Assembly: GCA_012960155.1 (NCBI GenBank)
Contig: DUBU01000039.1
Span: 338,683 to 377,137, forward strand
Reading direction: 5' to 3'
DNA from: Micavibrio sp.
GTDB taxonomy: Bacteria; Pseudomonadota; Alphaproteobacteria; Micavibrionales; Micavibrionaceae
Length of the DNA stretch: 38,455 nt
In this document: positions 24,410 to 33,414 of the stretch, one piece after another
How the letters are laid out: the number at the start of each line of letters is the position of its first letter
How positions within the stretch are numbered: the first letter of the stretch is position 1
Notes under the pieces: generated by a model
Database searches by the model: none
The model's input: only the letters and a program-made list of their open reading frames with translations
Told to the model about the DNA's origin: nothing
Translations under genes and position numbers: made by a program

Positions 24410-25210
24410 TTACTCTGCTGATTCGATAGCGTGAAAAACACGTAGAGCTTGTACAGTCTCCTGCACATCATGAACACGTATTATATCCGCGCCCTGTATA
24501 GCGACAGACAAAGCGCCACCAATAGAACCGCCAAGCCTATGACCCGTATCAGCATTCTGATCAATCGCTGCAATAAAGCGCTTGCGCGACAAACCAATCA
24601 AAACAGGAAAACCAAGGCCCTTAAAGTAAGAAATATTATTTAATATCAATAAATTATGATCAAGAGTTTTACCAAACCCAATACCAGGATCAATGATTAC
24701 ATTTTGCTCCTGACCACCAGCAGCCAAGAAACACTCTATCCTGCTGAGAATAAATGATTTTATATCATCAAGTACGTGATTATATCGTGGTTCGTTTTGC
24801 ATTGATTGCGGGTCACCTTGCATATGCATTAAACAAACAGGAACATTAGCGGAAGCAGCGCATTCTAGTGCCCCCTGATCCTGCAAGGCGGATACATCAT
24901 TAATAATGCCAGCGCCAGCAGCTAAAGCGACTTCCATAGTTTTGGCATGTCGGGTGTCTACTGATATAGGCTTACCACAATCCCGAAGCCCTTCAATCAC
25001 AGGCAGAATACGACGGATCTCATCGTCAGCAGAAACAGGAGCAGCATCAGGTCGTGTTGACTCACCCCCAATATCAAGAATATCAGCACCCTGACGGATT
25101 AAAGCATAACCATGCTCAATGGCTGCCTTATGATCAAAATAAGCACCGCCGTCGGAAAAACTATCCGGCGTAACATTCACAATACCCATGATTTTTGGCA
25201 AAGATCTCAT
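24410..25210 (-). CDS. folP: Dihydropteroate synthase
   Basis: FolP condenses 6-hydroxymethyl-7,8-dihydropterin pyrophosphate with p-aminobenzoate in folate synthesis and is the sulfonamide target. The 266-aa protein shows both family signatures: IMGIVNVTPDSFSDGGAY and ADILDIGGESTRPDAAPV. It also has IDPGIGFGKTLDHNL and LIGLSRKRFI with the pterin-binding Lys/Arg. ATG at 25210 follows folK by 21 bp on the same strand, so the two folate genes form an operon with the DUF882 gene. Confidence 0.97.
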   Translation of the reverse strand: MRSLPKIMGIVNVTPDSFSDGGAYFDHKAAIEHGYALIRQGADILDIGGESTRPDAAPVSADDEIRRILPVIEGLRDCGKPISVDTRHAKTMEVALAAGAGIINDVSALQDQGALECAASANVPVCLMHMQGDPQSMQNEPRYNHVLDDIKSFILSRIECFLAAGGQEQNVIIDPGIGFGKTLDHNLLILNNISYFKGLGFPVLIGLSRKRFIAAIDQNADTGHRLGGSIGGALSVAIQGADIIRVHDVQETVQALRVFHAIESAE

Positions 25211-25231
25211 GGCATCTTTATGCCTTTAAAT

Positions 25232-25741
25232 TCAGGCAGATAAAAGCTCTTTTTCTTCCATTGGCGTAGCTTCCTGATCTGCAGGAATACGCATTAACAT
25301 GTCTTTTAAGCACTGTCCTGTTAAAGGGTGATACCAAGTTTCAGTGATGTCACTAAGTGGGCGCAAAACAAATGCACGCTGCTGCATACGCGGATGCGGT
25401 ACGATTAATTCGGGCTTATCAAGAATAACGTCGTTATATGCAATCAAATCAAGATCTAGAACACGAGGAGCATTACGAACCGTGCGCACACGGCCAAATT
25501 CATTTTCAATCCCCTGCAACGCTTCTAACAAAGCAAAAGGTGATAGCTCTGTCGCCACTGCAATTACTTCATTGTGATACCAAGGCTGGTCTGAAACAGG
25601 CACTGGCGCCGTAAGCCAAGTGCGAGACTCATTTAAAATGCTAATATTTTGATTTTCTATGGAACGTTTTGCAGATTGTAACGTTTGGTAAGGTGAACCG
25701 AAACGGCTTGGCAAATTCGCCCCTAATGCAATAAGGATCAT
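25232..25741 (-). CDS. folK: 2-amino-4-hydroxy-6-hydroxymethyldihydropteridine pyrophosphokinase
   Basis: FolK transfers pyrophosphate from ATP to hydroxymethyl-dihydropterin, directly before FolP. The 169-aa protein starts MILIALGANLPSRFGSPYQT and contains SRTWLTAPVPVSDQPWYHNE, the signature VRNAPRVLDLDLIAYNDVIL and VPHPRMQQRAFVLRPLSDI. I use ATG 25741 because family similarity begins there; an in-frame TTG at 25783 would overlap the preceding gene. It begins 26 bp after the DUF882 stop. Reads on into folP. Confidence 0.95.
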   Translation of the reverse strand: MILIALGANLPSRFGSPYQTLQSAKRSIENQNISILNESRTWLTAPVPVSDQPWYHNEVIAVATELSPFALLEALQGIENEFGRVRTVRNAPRVLDLDLIAYNDVILDKPELIVPHPRMQQRAFVLRPLSDITETWYHPLTGQCLKDMLMRIPADQEATPMEEKELLSA

Positions 25742-25767
25742 AGCCGTTTCGTCTTTCGTTAAGGTAC

Positions 25768-26370
25768 CTAGGCTTGGTTCCAACGACGCACTTGACCGGT
25801 ATCCATATGCACGAAGTTGCTCTTCGCGTAATAACCGACGCCGCCTGAACGCATACCTTGTGCAAAATCCGCAAGCTTTCTGGTACTTACGCCCGGAAGA
25901 CGCACATCAATCGCCTGCCCTGTCATGTGCAGAGAGTTGCGAGCGACACCTGTCCCATTACGTGCCAAAGTAGAATTTGTCTTCGGTGAACGGTAACCTG
26001 AAAGCACTTCATAAGGTGTTTTCACGTTAGCCTTCTCACGAACAGCAAAAAGAATATCAACCACACGCGGATCAATTGGGAATACTTCGCCGGTTCTGAA
26101 ATCGCGCAGTACCTCGTTGATTTGCTCAAAAGCATCAGGCAAATAACGGCCACCAACTTTAAACGCGCCGCTAAAGCTTTCGCCAGTGTGTTGGTTGCGG
26201 AATGAAATTTTCTGGGCACCAGCATCTTTACCAGGGGACAACAAAGACGCAGCATTCGCTACACCTGCACCCATCGCTGCTAAAGCTATACCGCCTAATG
26301 CACCTCCGGCGAGTATGCGGCGACGTGCCATAAATAGTCCGGAATCAGTTTCAATAAATTGATCAGGCAT
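25768..26370 (-). CDS. Tat-exported DUF882/M15-type peptidoglycan peptidase-like protein
   Basis: The 200-aa protein has a twin-arginine signal (ARRRILAGGALGGIALAAM, Arg16-18, probable cleavage after ANA at about 40) and a C-terminal DUF882/YcbK domain of the M15 metallopeptidase fold. Zinc-ligand-like residues are present: SLHMTGQAIDVR (His148, Asp155) and FVHMD (His188). The conserved VLSGYRSPKTNSTLA precedes them. The family is thought to act on peptidoglycan in the periplasm. The start at 26370 has a strong GAGAGGG site, although the Tat signal proper starts at residue 14. First gene of a unit with folK and folP; an L,D-transpeptidase gene lies upstream. Confidence 0.92.
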   Translation of the reverse strand: MPDQFIETDSGLFMARRRILAGGALGGIALAAMGAGVANAASLLSPGKDAGAQKISFRNQHTGESFSGAFKVGGRYLPDAFEQINEVLRDFRTGEVFPIDPRVVDILFAVREKANVKTPYEVLSGYRSPKTNSTLARNGTGVARNSLHMTGQAIDVRLPGVSTRKLADFAQGMRSGGVGYYAKSNFVHMDTGQVRRWNQA

Positions 26371-26618
26371 AAGACCCTCTCTTTCGTTTCGTACTCTATA
26401 TTTAGTTGGCTTGGTTTACTACGTGAAACTTAATTTCGTAATTAATGATATATACAAACACGTATACATACAGACTAGAAAAGCCTTAGTAAAGCTTAAT
26501 CTACTAAAATGAGTTTATGATGAATTCGCAATTGATGCAAGACACTCAATACGTCATCAAATGATGCAGGAACACCAAAGTGACCCTACATCCAATAACT
26601 TATAACTTGAAATGCTAA

Positions 26619-28364
26619 TTAATTAGCAGATGCATACGCTTGGTTTGCATCGCCACGCCCTGCCAGCTCCGTATCACGAACCTCAGGGAAGCTATACGCT
26701 TCATTAGCTGCCAACACTTCCAGCAATTCCTTATCACGTTTGTATACATCAGGACCAAATACCAGTTTGCCTTTCGTATCCATCCACATGGTGTGGTAAA
26801 CAATATAAGCTGGAAACGGCTTATCAATTTTTAAATCAGTCATCTTGCCTGTATTCACAATACGATCGAAATCAGAAGATGACCAACCATCAGTACCTTT
26901 CATGACGAACTGTGCAATCTTCTCAGGTTCTGAAAGTCTCACACAACCAGAGCTATAAGTACGCTGCGTGCGCTCGAAAAACTCAGGATGGTTCGTATCA
27001 TGGAAGTAAATATTATACTTATTAGGCATCAAGATGCGCACACGCCCAAGAGCATTGTGATCACCGGATGACTGAACCATACGCAGCTTACCCATTTCAG
27101 ACCAAGTCATATTCGCCCAGTCTACAGAGTATGGATCAAGCGTTTGTGCTTCGCTACCATAGCCACGGATAACTTCAATACCTTTATTGACTAAGTAGCC
27201 AGGATCTTCTTGTGCCTTAGGCAAAAGATCCTTCATCTTGATACTCAAAGGCGCAGTCCATGTTGGGTTCAAACGAACACCAGTAACATCGCTTTTAAAG
27301 TCTTTTGTGCGACGCCAAGGCATACCGACTACAACTTTCATTTCATGCTCAACGCGGCCATCTTCAACAGCCCATAGGATCTGCTGCGGTATATTCACCA
27401 GTAAGTAACGCTCAGGTAACGTTTGTGTAAGCCAGCGCTGGCGCTCCAAATTAGCAACTACCTGCTCCATACGTGCGCGATTAGTAAGGTTCAAAACTTG
27501 TAATGTTTGAGGACCTAAAATACCATCGGGTTCAAGATTATGCTCGCGTTGAAACTTCATGACAGCAGCCGCCGTCTTATCGTCATAATAGTTCGGCTTA
27601 CCAAGTGTCTCATCATAAGTGACACCTAAACGGATACGCAGATTAGGAACATCACGGCTCACCTCACCTGGTGTGAAATGATGATCTCCGCCAAATGACA
27701 TAGGCAAAACATGATCATATGCCGCACGTTCTTCGGACAGTTTTACAAGCTCTTCCTGCAGCGCCTTATAAAGCTTATGCTGCGGCGCCATCTTTTCAAG
27801 ACGCTTGACTGGATTACGAGTGGCTGAAATTTGTTCTAAGACAGACAAGGCTGTGTATGGCTGCTGCCAGTAATCAGAGCTGGAATTAATCGATTTAGGA
27901 TCAATGCGCATTCCACTGACATCCTGACCATAACGAATTGCCGCATCAGTCAAAAGCAGTTCAAGCTCTCCCTGTGAAGAAGCAAAGCCCCCCTGCATCA
28001 TTTCACGAATTTCAGAAAAGTGATATTTTTCAGGGTTTAAACCATGTGTCCATGAATTAGCAATGAGCTCAAGCATTTCACGTGCCTCGCTCTGATCCCA
28101 GAACGGCTGTTTCTCACGTGCAGCGTAAAAATCGCGCATTGCTTTCTTATCTTTAAAACGAATACCGCCGAGCTTACCGCGCTCAAGAGCATTACTCACA
28201 GATACCTTGTAGACCATCTTCTGAAGGCTATTGCTTCCCGCAACGGAAGCATCAGGTGCCATTTGCTGCGCACTCGATACAACAGAAAAACCGAGCACTG
28301 CGATTGTAAACAATAGCACTCCGACAAATAACTTTAATTCATTATATTTCTTAATTAGCTGCAT
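26619..28364 (-). CDS. L,D-transpeptidase, YcbB/LdtD-like
   Basis: The enzyme makes 3-3 (L,D) cross-links in peptidoglycan or attaches proteins to it. The 581-aa product begins MQLIKKYNELK, followed by a hydrophobic signal/anchor segment (about 10-33) ending in SSAQQ. An N-terminal scaffold domain follows, then a peptidoglycan-binding helix bundle (YYDDKTAAAVMKFQREHNL, DGILGPQTLQVLN), then the YkuD catalytic domain with IYFHDTNHPEFF (His455) and YSSGCVRLSEP (catalytic Cys474). ATG at 28364 has AGGGG eleven bases upstream; the longer frame is unsupported. The presence of an LdtR-like regulator in the window makes it a plausible regulated target. No obvious co-transcribed partner. Confidence 0.94.
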   Translation of the reverse strand: MQLIKKYNELKLFVGVLLFTIAVLGFSVVSSAQQMAPDASVAGSNSLQKMVYKVSVSNALERGKLGGIRFKDKKAMRDFYAAREKQPFWDQSEAREMLELIANSWTHGLNPEKYHFSEIREMMQGGFASSQGELELLLTDAAIRYGQDVSGMRIDPKSINSSSDYWQQPYTALSVLEQISATRNPVKRLEKMAPQHKLYKALQEELVKLSEERAAYDHVLPMSFGGDHHFTPGEVSRDVPNLRIRLGVTYDETLGKPNYYDDKTAAAVMKFQREHNLEPDGILGPQTLQVLNLTNRARMEQVVANLERQRWLTQTLPERYLLVNIPQQILWAVEDGRVEHEMKVVVGMPWRRTKDFKSDVTGVRLNPTWTAPLSIKMKDLLPKAQEDPGYLVNKGIEVIRGYGSEAQTLDPYSVDWANMTWSEMGKLRMVQSSGDHNALGRVRILMPNKYNIYFHDTNHPEFFERTQRTYSSGCVRLSEPEKIAQFVMKGTDGWSSSDFDRIVNTGKMTDLKIDKPFPAYIVYHTMWMDTKGKLVFGPDVYKRDKELLEVLAANEAYSFPEVRDTELAGRGDANQAYASAN

Positions 28365-28477
28365 AACTTGAAAATCCCCTAAAGAGCCCCCTTGAAAGGC
28401 TTTGACCTTCCTATGATGCCGCAAAAGAATTAAAAGAGACTTACTGTTATATGGCAATTGATATTTATTCGACATAG

Positions 28478-28497
28478 CTGACTGAACCAACAGTCAG
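28478..28497. repeat. Inverted repeat between ilvD and the L,D-transpeptidase
   Basis: CTGACTG (28478-28484), AACCAA, CAGTCAG (28491-28497) is a perfect 7-bp inverted repeat in the 180-bp gap after ilvD. The minus-strand sequence after it is not T-rich, so a simple intrinsic terminator is doubtful. It could also be an operator for the transpeptidase gene, 114 bp downstream. Nothing else is seen in the gap. Confidence 0.35.
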
Positions 28498-28544
28498 AGT
28501 CGCATGGAGTTCAATGAGCAATAAAATGAATTTAAAATGATACC

Positions 28545-30263
28545 TTAAAGATCGACAAAAACGTGCTTTTCGGCTGTAGCACCCGGATGCGTGACAGCAC
28601 CCTTTTCGGCTGAACCGACAGTCTGTGCATACTTCCACAAAGCACCTGATTGGTAATTATGTTCTCTTGGCGTCCATGATTTTCTACGCTCAGTGAGCTC
28701 CTCGTCACTCAATTTCACTTCAAGTGAACCTTCAACCGCATCAATACGAATGATATCACCATCCTTAAGAAGACCGATAGGACCGCCAACAGCAGCTTCA
28801 GGTCCGACATGCCCAACACAGAAGCCACGGGTACCTCCGGAAAAACGCCCGTCAGTAATAAGCGCAACCTTACCACCGGCACCCTGCCCGTATAGCGCAG
28901 CCGTCGTGGAAAGCATCTCACGCATACCGGGGCCGCCCCTGGGACCTTCATAACGTATAACCAGAACATCGCCATCCTCGTACTCGCGATTCTGTACGGC
29001 TTTAAAGCAGTCTTCTTCCGTATCAAAACAGCGCGCAGGTCCCTCAAACACAAGTTCTTCAAGCCCTGCAATTTTCACAATAGCACCCTCAGGTGCCAAA
29101 TTGCCGCGCAAACCGACAACACCGCCAGTCTGACGGATTGGATTTTTTATAGAATAAACGACATCCTGGTCCTCTGGACGCTTCACGCCTTCAAGATTCT
29201 CGGCCAGTGATTTACCTGTCACAGTCAGACAGTTACCATTCAGATAACCACCATCTAATAGTTCCTTAAGAACAACCCCCACACCACCTACATCATAAAG
29301 GTCTTTAGCAACATACTTACCGCCCGGCCGTAAATTCGCAATCAATGGAGTCTTTTTAAAGATCTCGGCAACATCATGCAAATCGAACTCAATACCGGCC
29401 TCATGCGCGATTGCAGGCAAGTGAAGTCCTGCGTTAGTTGACCCGCCAGTAGCTGCCACGACAGCCGCCGCATTCTGCAGCGATTCAAGTGTCACAATGT
29501 CACGCGGTCTAATATTCTTTTTAAGAAGATCCACAACTGCCTTACCTGAGGCTTCTGCATATTCATCACGAGTCTCATAAGGCGCAGGTGCCCCGGCTGA
29601 ATTAGGCAGCGCAAGCCCCATAGCCTCAGAGACACAAGCCATCGTGTTGGCTGTAAACTGACCACCACAAGCACCTGCAGAAGGACAAGCAACACATTCC
29701 AGCTCTTTCAAATCAGCGTCACTAAATTCACCAGCAGCATGCTTACCAACGCCTTCAAACACGTTTACGATATCGACATTCTCACCGCGAAACTTACCGG
29801 GCAAGATTGTGCCGCCATACATAAAGACGGATGGGACATTAAGTCGCACCATAACCATCATCATGCCTGGCAAAGATTTGTCACACCCAGCCAAACCAAC
29901 AAGCGCATCATAACAATGACCGCGCATCGTAAGCTCAACAGAATCAGCGATCACCTCACGGGATACAAGCGAAGAGCGCATGCCTTCATGCCCCATGGCA
30001 ATACCATCAGTCACAGTAATCGTTGTAAACTCGCGCGGCGTAGCCTCCGAAGTGCTCACACCTCGCTTAACAGCCTGCGCCTGTCGCGATAATGAAATAT
30101 TACAAGGAGCAGCCTCATTCCAGCATGTTGCCACACCAACCAAAGGCTGATGAATTTCCTCCTCTGTCATCCCCATCGCATAATAATAAGCACGATGCGG
30201 CGCACTCTTGGCACCCTCTGTTACATAACGGCTGACAAGTTTTGATTTGTCCCACTTACTCAT
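28545..30263 (-). CDS. ilvD: Dihydroxy-acid dehydratase
   Basis: IlvD dehydrates 2,3-dihydroxy-isovalerate and its isoleucine-pathway homologue to keto acids in branched-chain amino-acid synthesis. The 572-aa protein has the iron-sulfur cysteines Cys54 (NEAAPCNIS), Cys127 ([13 protein letters not shown]) and Cys199 ([10 protein letters not shown]). It also has [12 protein letters not shown] and a C-terminal [20 protein letters not shown]. The length, about 570 residues, matches the shorter IlvD class. ATG at 30263 begins [14 protein letters not shown]. It lies 40 bp downstream of the second PH-domain gene, so it may be co-transcribed with pfkA and the PH genes. Confidence 0.97.
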   Translation of the reverse strand: MSKWDKSKLVSRYVTEGAKSAPHRAYYYAMGMTEEEIHQPLVGVATCWNEAAPCNISLSRQAQAVKRGVSTSEATPREFTTITVTDGIAMGHEGMRSSLVSREVIADSVELTMRGHCYDALVGLAGCDKSLPGMMMVMVRLNVPSVFMYGGTILPGKFRGENVDIVNVFEGVGKHAAGEFSDADLKELECVACPSAGACGGQFTANTMACVSEAMGLALPNSAGAPAPYETRDEYAEASGKAVVDLLKKNIRPRDIVTLESLQNAAAVVAATGGSTNAGLHLPAIAHEAGIEFDLHDVAEIFKKTPLIANLRPGGKYVAKDLYDVGGVGVVLKELLDGGYLNGNCLTVTGKSLAENLEGVKRPEDQDVVYSIKNPIRQTGGVVGLRGNLAPEGAIVKIAGLEELVFEGPARCFDTEEDCFKAVQNREYEDGDVLVIRYEGPRGGPGMREMLSTTAALYGQGAGGKVALITDGRFSGGTRGFCVGHVGPEAAVGGPIGLLKDGDIIRIDAVEGSLEVKLSDEELTERRKSWTPREHNYQSGALWKYAQTVGSAEKGAVTHPGATAEKHVFVDL

Positions 30264-30303
30264 GACAAGGTCTCTTCTAAGTTTGGGTGATGTTTATGAA
30301 ATA

Positions 30304-30876
30304 TTAGCTGGTAGCGTGCGTATCTTCATACGTATTCAGGCACTCATCCAGCTCATTACGAAATGCCAAAGCATCGGCAATAAAAGGAATTGCTGTATTG
30401 CGGCTACCCGTGCCCATAATGACAACACTGGCATAACCAAGTATCTGTCCCATGATCGTGCGCTCTGTCTCAACAGACTCGATGCGGCTATGACGGATCT
30501 GGATCGTATCAACGCGCAATATACCATGGCGCAGGAACACACGACGGTTTGTTAGAACAAGTAGCAGAAAATGCTTATACAGCGTAGCAAGACAAAACAT
30601 GATAAAGGCTACAAACGCGACAAAAATGCCCAAGTTAAACGTCGGGATATTGATAATCAGAATCAGCGCCAAGATACCAACCGCCACTGTCTTCCAGTAA
30701 ATGCCCGGGTGGATAGTAGCAACGCGCAGTATCTCCTCACCCTCTTGTAAAAGAGCGTGAATACCTTCAGAACTTTGTCTATTTTGAAATCTCTTGTGAG
30801 GTGGCACTGTTTGCTTAGCTTGCTTAGGAGCCTTTACCTGCTTAGTCTGTTTGTTAGGCGTCTGATTATCAGTCAT
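30304..30876 (-). CDS. Bacterial PH-domain (YdbT/DUF304-like) membrane protein, second of a pair
   Basis: This protein of 190 aa has a basic Lys/Gln-rich N-terminus (NKQTKQVKAPKQAKQTVPPH) and a helical hairpin of hydrophobic segments (about 65-102, including VGILALILIINIPTFNLGIF). The C-terminal bPH2 domain has VLTNRRVFLRHGILRVDTI and IRHSRIESVETERTIMGQIL followed by YASVVIMGTGS. These are the characteristic YdbT/PF03703 elements. Its ATG overlaps the stop of the preceding PH gene by one base (TAATG), so they are translationally coupled and probably act together. The biological role of the family is poorly known; membrane-lipid or envelope functions are suggested. Confidence 0.87.
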   Translation of the reverse strand: MTDNQTPNKQTKQVKAPKQAKQTVPPHKRFQNRQSSEGIHALLQEGEEILRVATIHPGIYWKTVAVGILALILIINIPTFNLGIFVAFVAFIMFCLATLYKHFLLLVLTNRRVFLRHGILRVDTIQIRHSRIESVETERTIMGQILGYASVVIMGTGSRNTAIPFIADALAFRNELDECLNTYEDTHATS

Positions 30877-31406
30877 TAGAGTGTCTTCGCCTTCTCGATA
30901 GATTTACGGAATTTAATCGGATCAGCCAAAGGCGGCAGAATAACTTCGCCGACACCCATGCCGCGCACCATGATACGACCGTAATTAAAGATACGCCCTA
31001 AAATACTCTGCAGAACATTGACACCCTCAATACGGTCAATGCTCATCTCGCCAACCTGACGGGCAACAAGGCCACGTTTGTAAACAAGGCGTGAGTTTGT
31101 AATAGCAATCTCAGTAGTGGCTTTGACAATCATCATCTGTGCAAAGCGCAAGAGACCCATTAGGAAAACGAAAAAGGCAAGAATGCGTAAACCGGGATGC
31201 AACTCGCGTATTTTCCCCAAAACACCTTCGGCATAAAAACCGTCCATGAACTGGGCCTGTAAATAAATTCCGCCCCAAATGACGGCGATACACCCAATCA
31301 CACCCCAAACGATGCTCATGACAGCTGTCAGTGTATAAATCCAGTGAAACTGGCCTACATGAACCAGTTCCTCATCGGGACCAAGAGACTGTTGAATATA
31401 GAGCAC
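30876..31406 (-). CDS. Bacterial PH-domain (YdbT/DUF304-like) membrane protein, first of a pair
   Basis: The 176-aa protein begins MLYIQQSLGPDEELVHVGQF and has two hydrophobic helices (about 25-48 and 74-92) followed by a PH-like domain. That domain has IAITNSRLVYKRGLVARQVG and MSIDRIEGVNVLQSILGRIFNYG, then IMVRGMGVGEVILPPLADP. The pattern matches that of the downstream gene, indicating an ancient duplication or heterodimer. Start 61 bp after the pfkA stop; the stop overlaps the next start. No signal peptide beyond the first helix. Function inferred only from the family. Confidence 0.88.
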   Translation of the reverse strand: MLYIQQSLGPDEELVHVGQFHWIYTLTAVMSIVWGVIGCIAVIWGGIYLQAQFMDGFYAEGVLGKIRELHPGLRILAFFVFLMGLLRFAQMMIVKATTEIAITNSRLVYKRGLVARQVGEMSIDRIEGVNVLQSILGRIFNYGRIMVRGMGVGEVILPPLADPIKFRKSIEKAKTL

Positions 31407-31467
31407 CTTACGACCACTCCCGTATTATGTTGGACAAAAGCTCTGAAAACCTTAGAAACTTATGGGA

Positions 31468-32547
31468 TTAATCACCCAATGAGATACCCAAGGCACGAGC
31501 TGTTTGAACGAGTGTACCATTCAAATCGACTTGTTGGTAGGCCGCAATTGCATCTTCTATCGCAACATCTACAACTTGACGGTTCTGCCACGCCACCATA
31601 CGTCCGAATTTACCTTCTTTAATCAGGTCTACGGCCTTAACACCGAAGGCTGACGCCAAAAGACGATCATTATATGTCGGAGAGCTACCACGCTGCACAT
31701 GCCCCAGAACAGTTACACGCGTCTCAAAGCCTGTCGCTGAAGCAACTTCACGGCTCAGGTAATCACCAATTCCGCCATAACGCTTCTCGCCGCCATGGTA
31801 AGTCACTTGAAACTTCTCGCCATCCGGAGTCTTCACAGCTTCAGACACCACCATCAAGGCAAAGTTACGGCCTGATTTCTTAACATTTTTGATTTTCTCC
31901 GCGATTTTTTCGACAGAGTAATTCACCTCAGGAATAAGAATGATATCAGCACCACCGGCAATACCCGCCGCCAGCGCAATGTGACCCGCATCACGACCCA
32001 TTACTTCCAACACCATAACACGGTCGTGACTTGCAGCTGTTGGCTGCAAACGGTCCAGTGCTTCAGTCGCAACAGTCACCGCTGTATCAAAACCAACAGA
32101 TGTCTCGGTCATACCAATATCGTTATCAATTGTTTTAGGGATACCGACCATGTTGATCTTGCCCTGCTCCGCCAGCTTCTTCAGAATTGCAAAACTGCCG
32201 TCACCACCAATACCGATAACACCATCAAGGTTCAGTGAATGGAACCCTTGGACAATTTCATCAGAGCGGTCTTTGCGTGAACCATCAGGCATCGGAAACG
32301 CAAACGGATTGCCTTTATTGGTCGTACCCAGAATTGTACCACCCAAACGCATTATGTTTCCATCGAACTCGTTAGGCGACAGAATACGATATTGCGGAGG
32401 GCTCTCCATTAAACCGGCAGTCCCATCCAGAATACCGACTGTTTCCCATCCCAGCAGATCCGCACGGTGGACAACGGCACGAATAGCCGCGTTCAAGCCT
32501 GCACAATCACCACCACTGGTAAGAATTCCGATCCGTTTTTTAGCCAT
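31468..32547 (-). CDS. pfkA: 6-phosphofructokinase, mixed ATP/PPi signature
   Basis: The enzyme phosphorylates fructose-6-phosphate to fructose-1,6-bisphosphate in glycolysis. The 359-aa protein has the nucleotide-binding start RIGILTSGGDCAGLNAAIR, GIGGDGSFAILKKL, the catalytic PKTIDNDIGMTETSVGFDTA (Asp141), EVMGRDAGHIA and LGHVQRGSSPTYNDR. The donor-specificity positions are split. Gly117 in GGDG is the ATP-type residue, whereas Lys138 in PKTIDND is the residue found in PPi-dependent enzymes. Such a Gly/Lys pair is known from the group III or mixed class. The phosphoryl donor therefore cannot be decided from sequence. ATG at 32547 has AGGGTG upstream. It is the first gene of a likely unit with the PH genes and ilvD. 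Confidence 0.95.
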   Translation of the reverse strand: MAKKRIGILTSGGDCAGLNAAIRAVVHRADLLGWETVGILDGTAGLMESPPQYRILSPNEFDGNIMRLGGTILGTTNKGNPFAFPMPDGSRKDRSDEIVQGFHSLNLDGVIGIGGDGSFAILKKLAEQGKINMVGIPKTIDNDIGMTETSVGFDTAVTVATEALDRLQPTAASHDRVMVLEVMGRDAGHIALAAGIAGGADIILIPEVNYSVEKIAEKIKNVKKSGRNFALMVVSEAVKTPDGEKFQVTYHGGEKRYGGIGDYLSREVASATGFETRVTVLGHVQRGSSPTYNDRLLASAFGVKAVDLIKEGKFGRMVAWQNRQVVDVAIEDAIAAYQQVDLNGTLVQTARALGISLGD

Positions 32548-32698
32548 ACTGACACCCTAATTTTGCTGGTTTGGTTACAAGTAAATAAATTTTCTATATA
32601 CCTATACAATTCTTTCTTACCAAACAAGGGATTATCTGATACTATTCAAGCTCTTTTGGGGTTGGGATAACAATTTTTTGGATTATTCACGGGTATCT

Positions 32699-32902
32699 AT
32701 GGAAGACGAAGAAGAGCTACTTCAGGAAAGACTGATCGAGCTTGAGAGTGAGCATAAAGATCTGGATGATGTGATTGACCGCATTATTCATACACCTCCT
32801 GTTGATTTCCTGCAGGTGCAGCGCCTCAAAAAACGCAAGCTACAGCTTAAAGACGAAATTCAGCGCATCCGCAGTATGCTGCTGCCAGATATTATTGCCT
32901 AA
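32699..32902 (+). CDS. DUF465 (YdcH-like) small coiled-coil protein
   Basis: This 67-aa protein of the DUF465/YdcH family has unknown function. It is almost entirely helical and rich in Glu, Lys and Arg: [20 protein letters not shown], then [20 protein letters not shown], ending [11 protein letters not shown]. The family features hydrophobic heptads, an L..E.H..L pattern and the [13 protein letters not shown] motif. ATG at 32699 is preferred over an upstream TTG because family similarity begins there; the ribosome-binding site is weak. It lies 20 bp upstream of purE on the same strand. Confidence 0.88.
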   Translation: MEDEEELLQERLIELESEHKDLDDVIDRIIHTPPVDFLQVQRLKKRKLQLKDEIQRIRSMLLPDIIA

Positions 32903-32922
32903 ATCAAAAATCAGAGGATCAT

Positions 32923-33414
32923 ATGTCCGATAATACAAACGCACTGGTGGGGATCATTATGGGCTCCCAGTCAGATTGGCCCACTATGAAACTTGCTGCT
33001 GATATCCTCGAAGACTTCGGTATTCCATTTGAAAGCAAGATCGTGTCAGCACACCGCACACCGGACAGAATGTTTGAATACGCGAAGTCCGCACGCGATC
33101 GCGGTATAAAAGTCATTATCGCAGGCGCAGGTGGCGCAGCACACTTACCAGGCATGGTCGCCGCAATGACAACCCTGCCCGTTCTCGGCGTTCCAGTTCA
33201 AAGTAAAGCATTAAGCGGCTGGGATAGCCTGCTATCAATTGCACAGATGCCGGGTGGCGTTCCTGTAGGCACACTGGCCATCGGTGAAGCAGGCGCCAAG
33301 AATGCTGGACTATTAGCTGCCTCAATACTGTCTACTAATGATGATGGTATTACAAAGAAACTTGCAGAATATCGCGATAGGCAAACAGCTGCCGTTGCGG
33401 ACGAACCGTCTTAA
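32923..33414 (+). CDS. purE: N5-carboxyaminoimidazole ribonucleotide mutase
   Basis: PurE isomerises N5-CAIR to CAIR in purine synthesis, following PurK. The 163-aa protein has [19 protein letters not shown], the active-site histidine in SAHRTPDRM (His44), [20 protein letters not shown] and [29 protein letters not shown]. All are class I PurE motifs, consistent with a PurK being present. An AGAGGATC ribosome-binding site precedes the ATG. The expected partner purK is separated from it by an opposite-strand gene, and their stops share a TTAA palindrome. Confidence 0.97.
   Translation: MSDNTNALVGIIMGSQSDWPTMKLAADILEDFGIPFESKIVSAHRTPDRMFEYAKSARDRGIKVIIAGAGGAAHLPGMVAAMTTLPVLGVPVQSKALSGWDSLLSIAQMPGGVPVGTLAIGEAGAKNAGLLAASILSTNDDGITKKLAEYRDRQTAAVADEPS

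Noticed and set aside
26551-26567. CATCA-AA-TGATG repeat in the 26371-26618 gap
   Set aside because: Short A/T-rich repeat with a 2-nt loop, downstream of the transpeptidase stop and without a T-run. I see no gene or other structured element in this gap.
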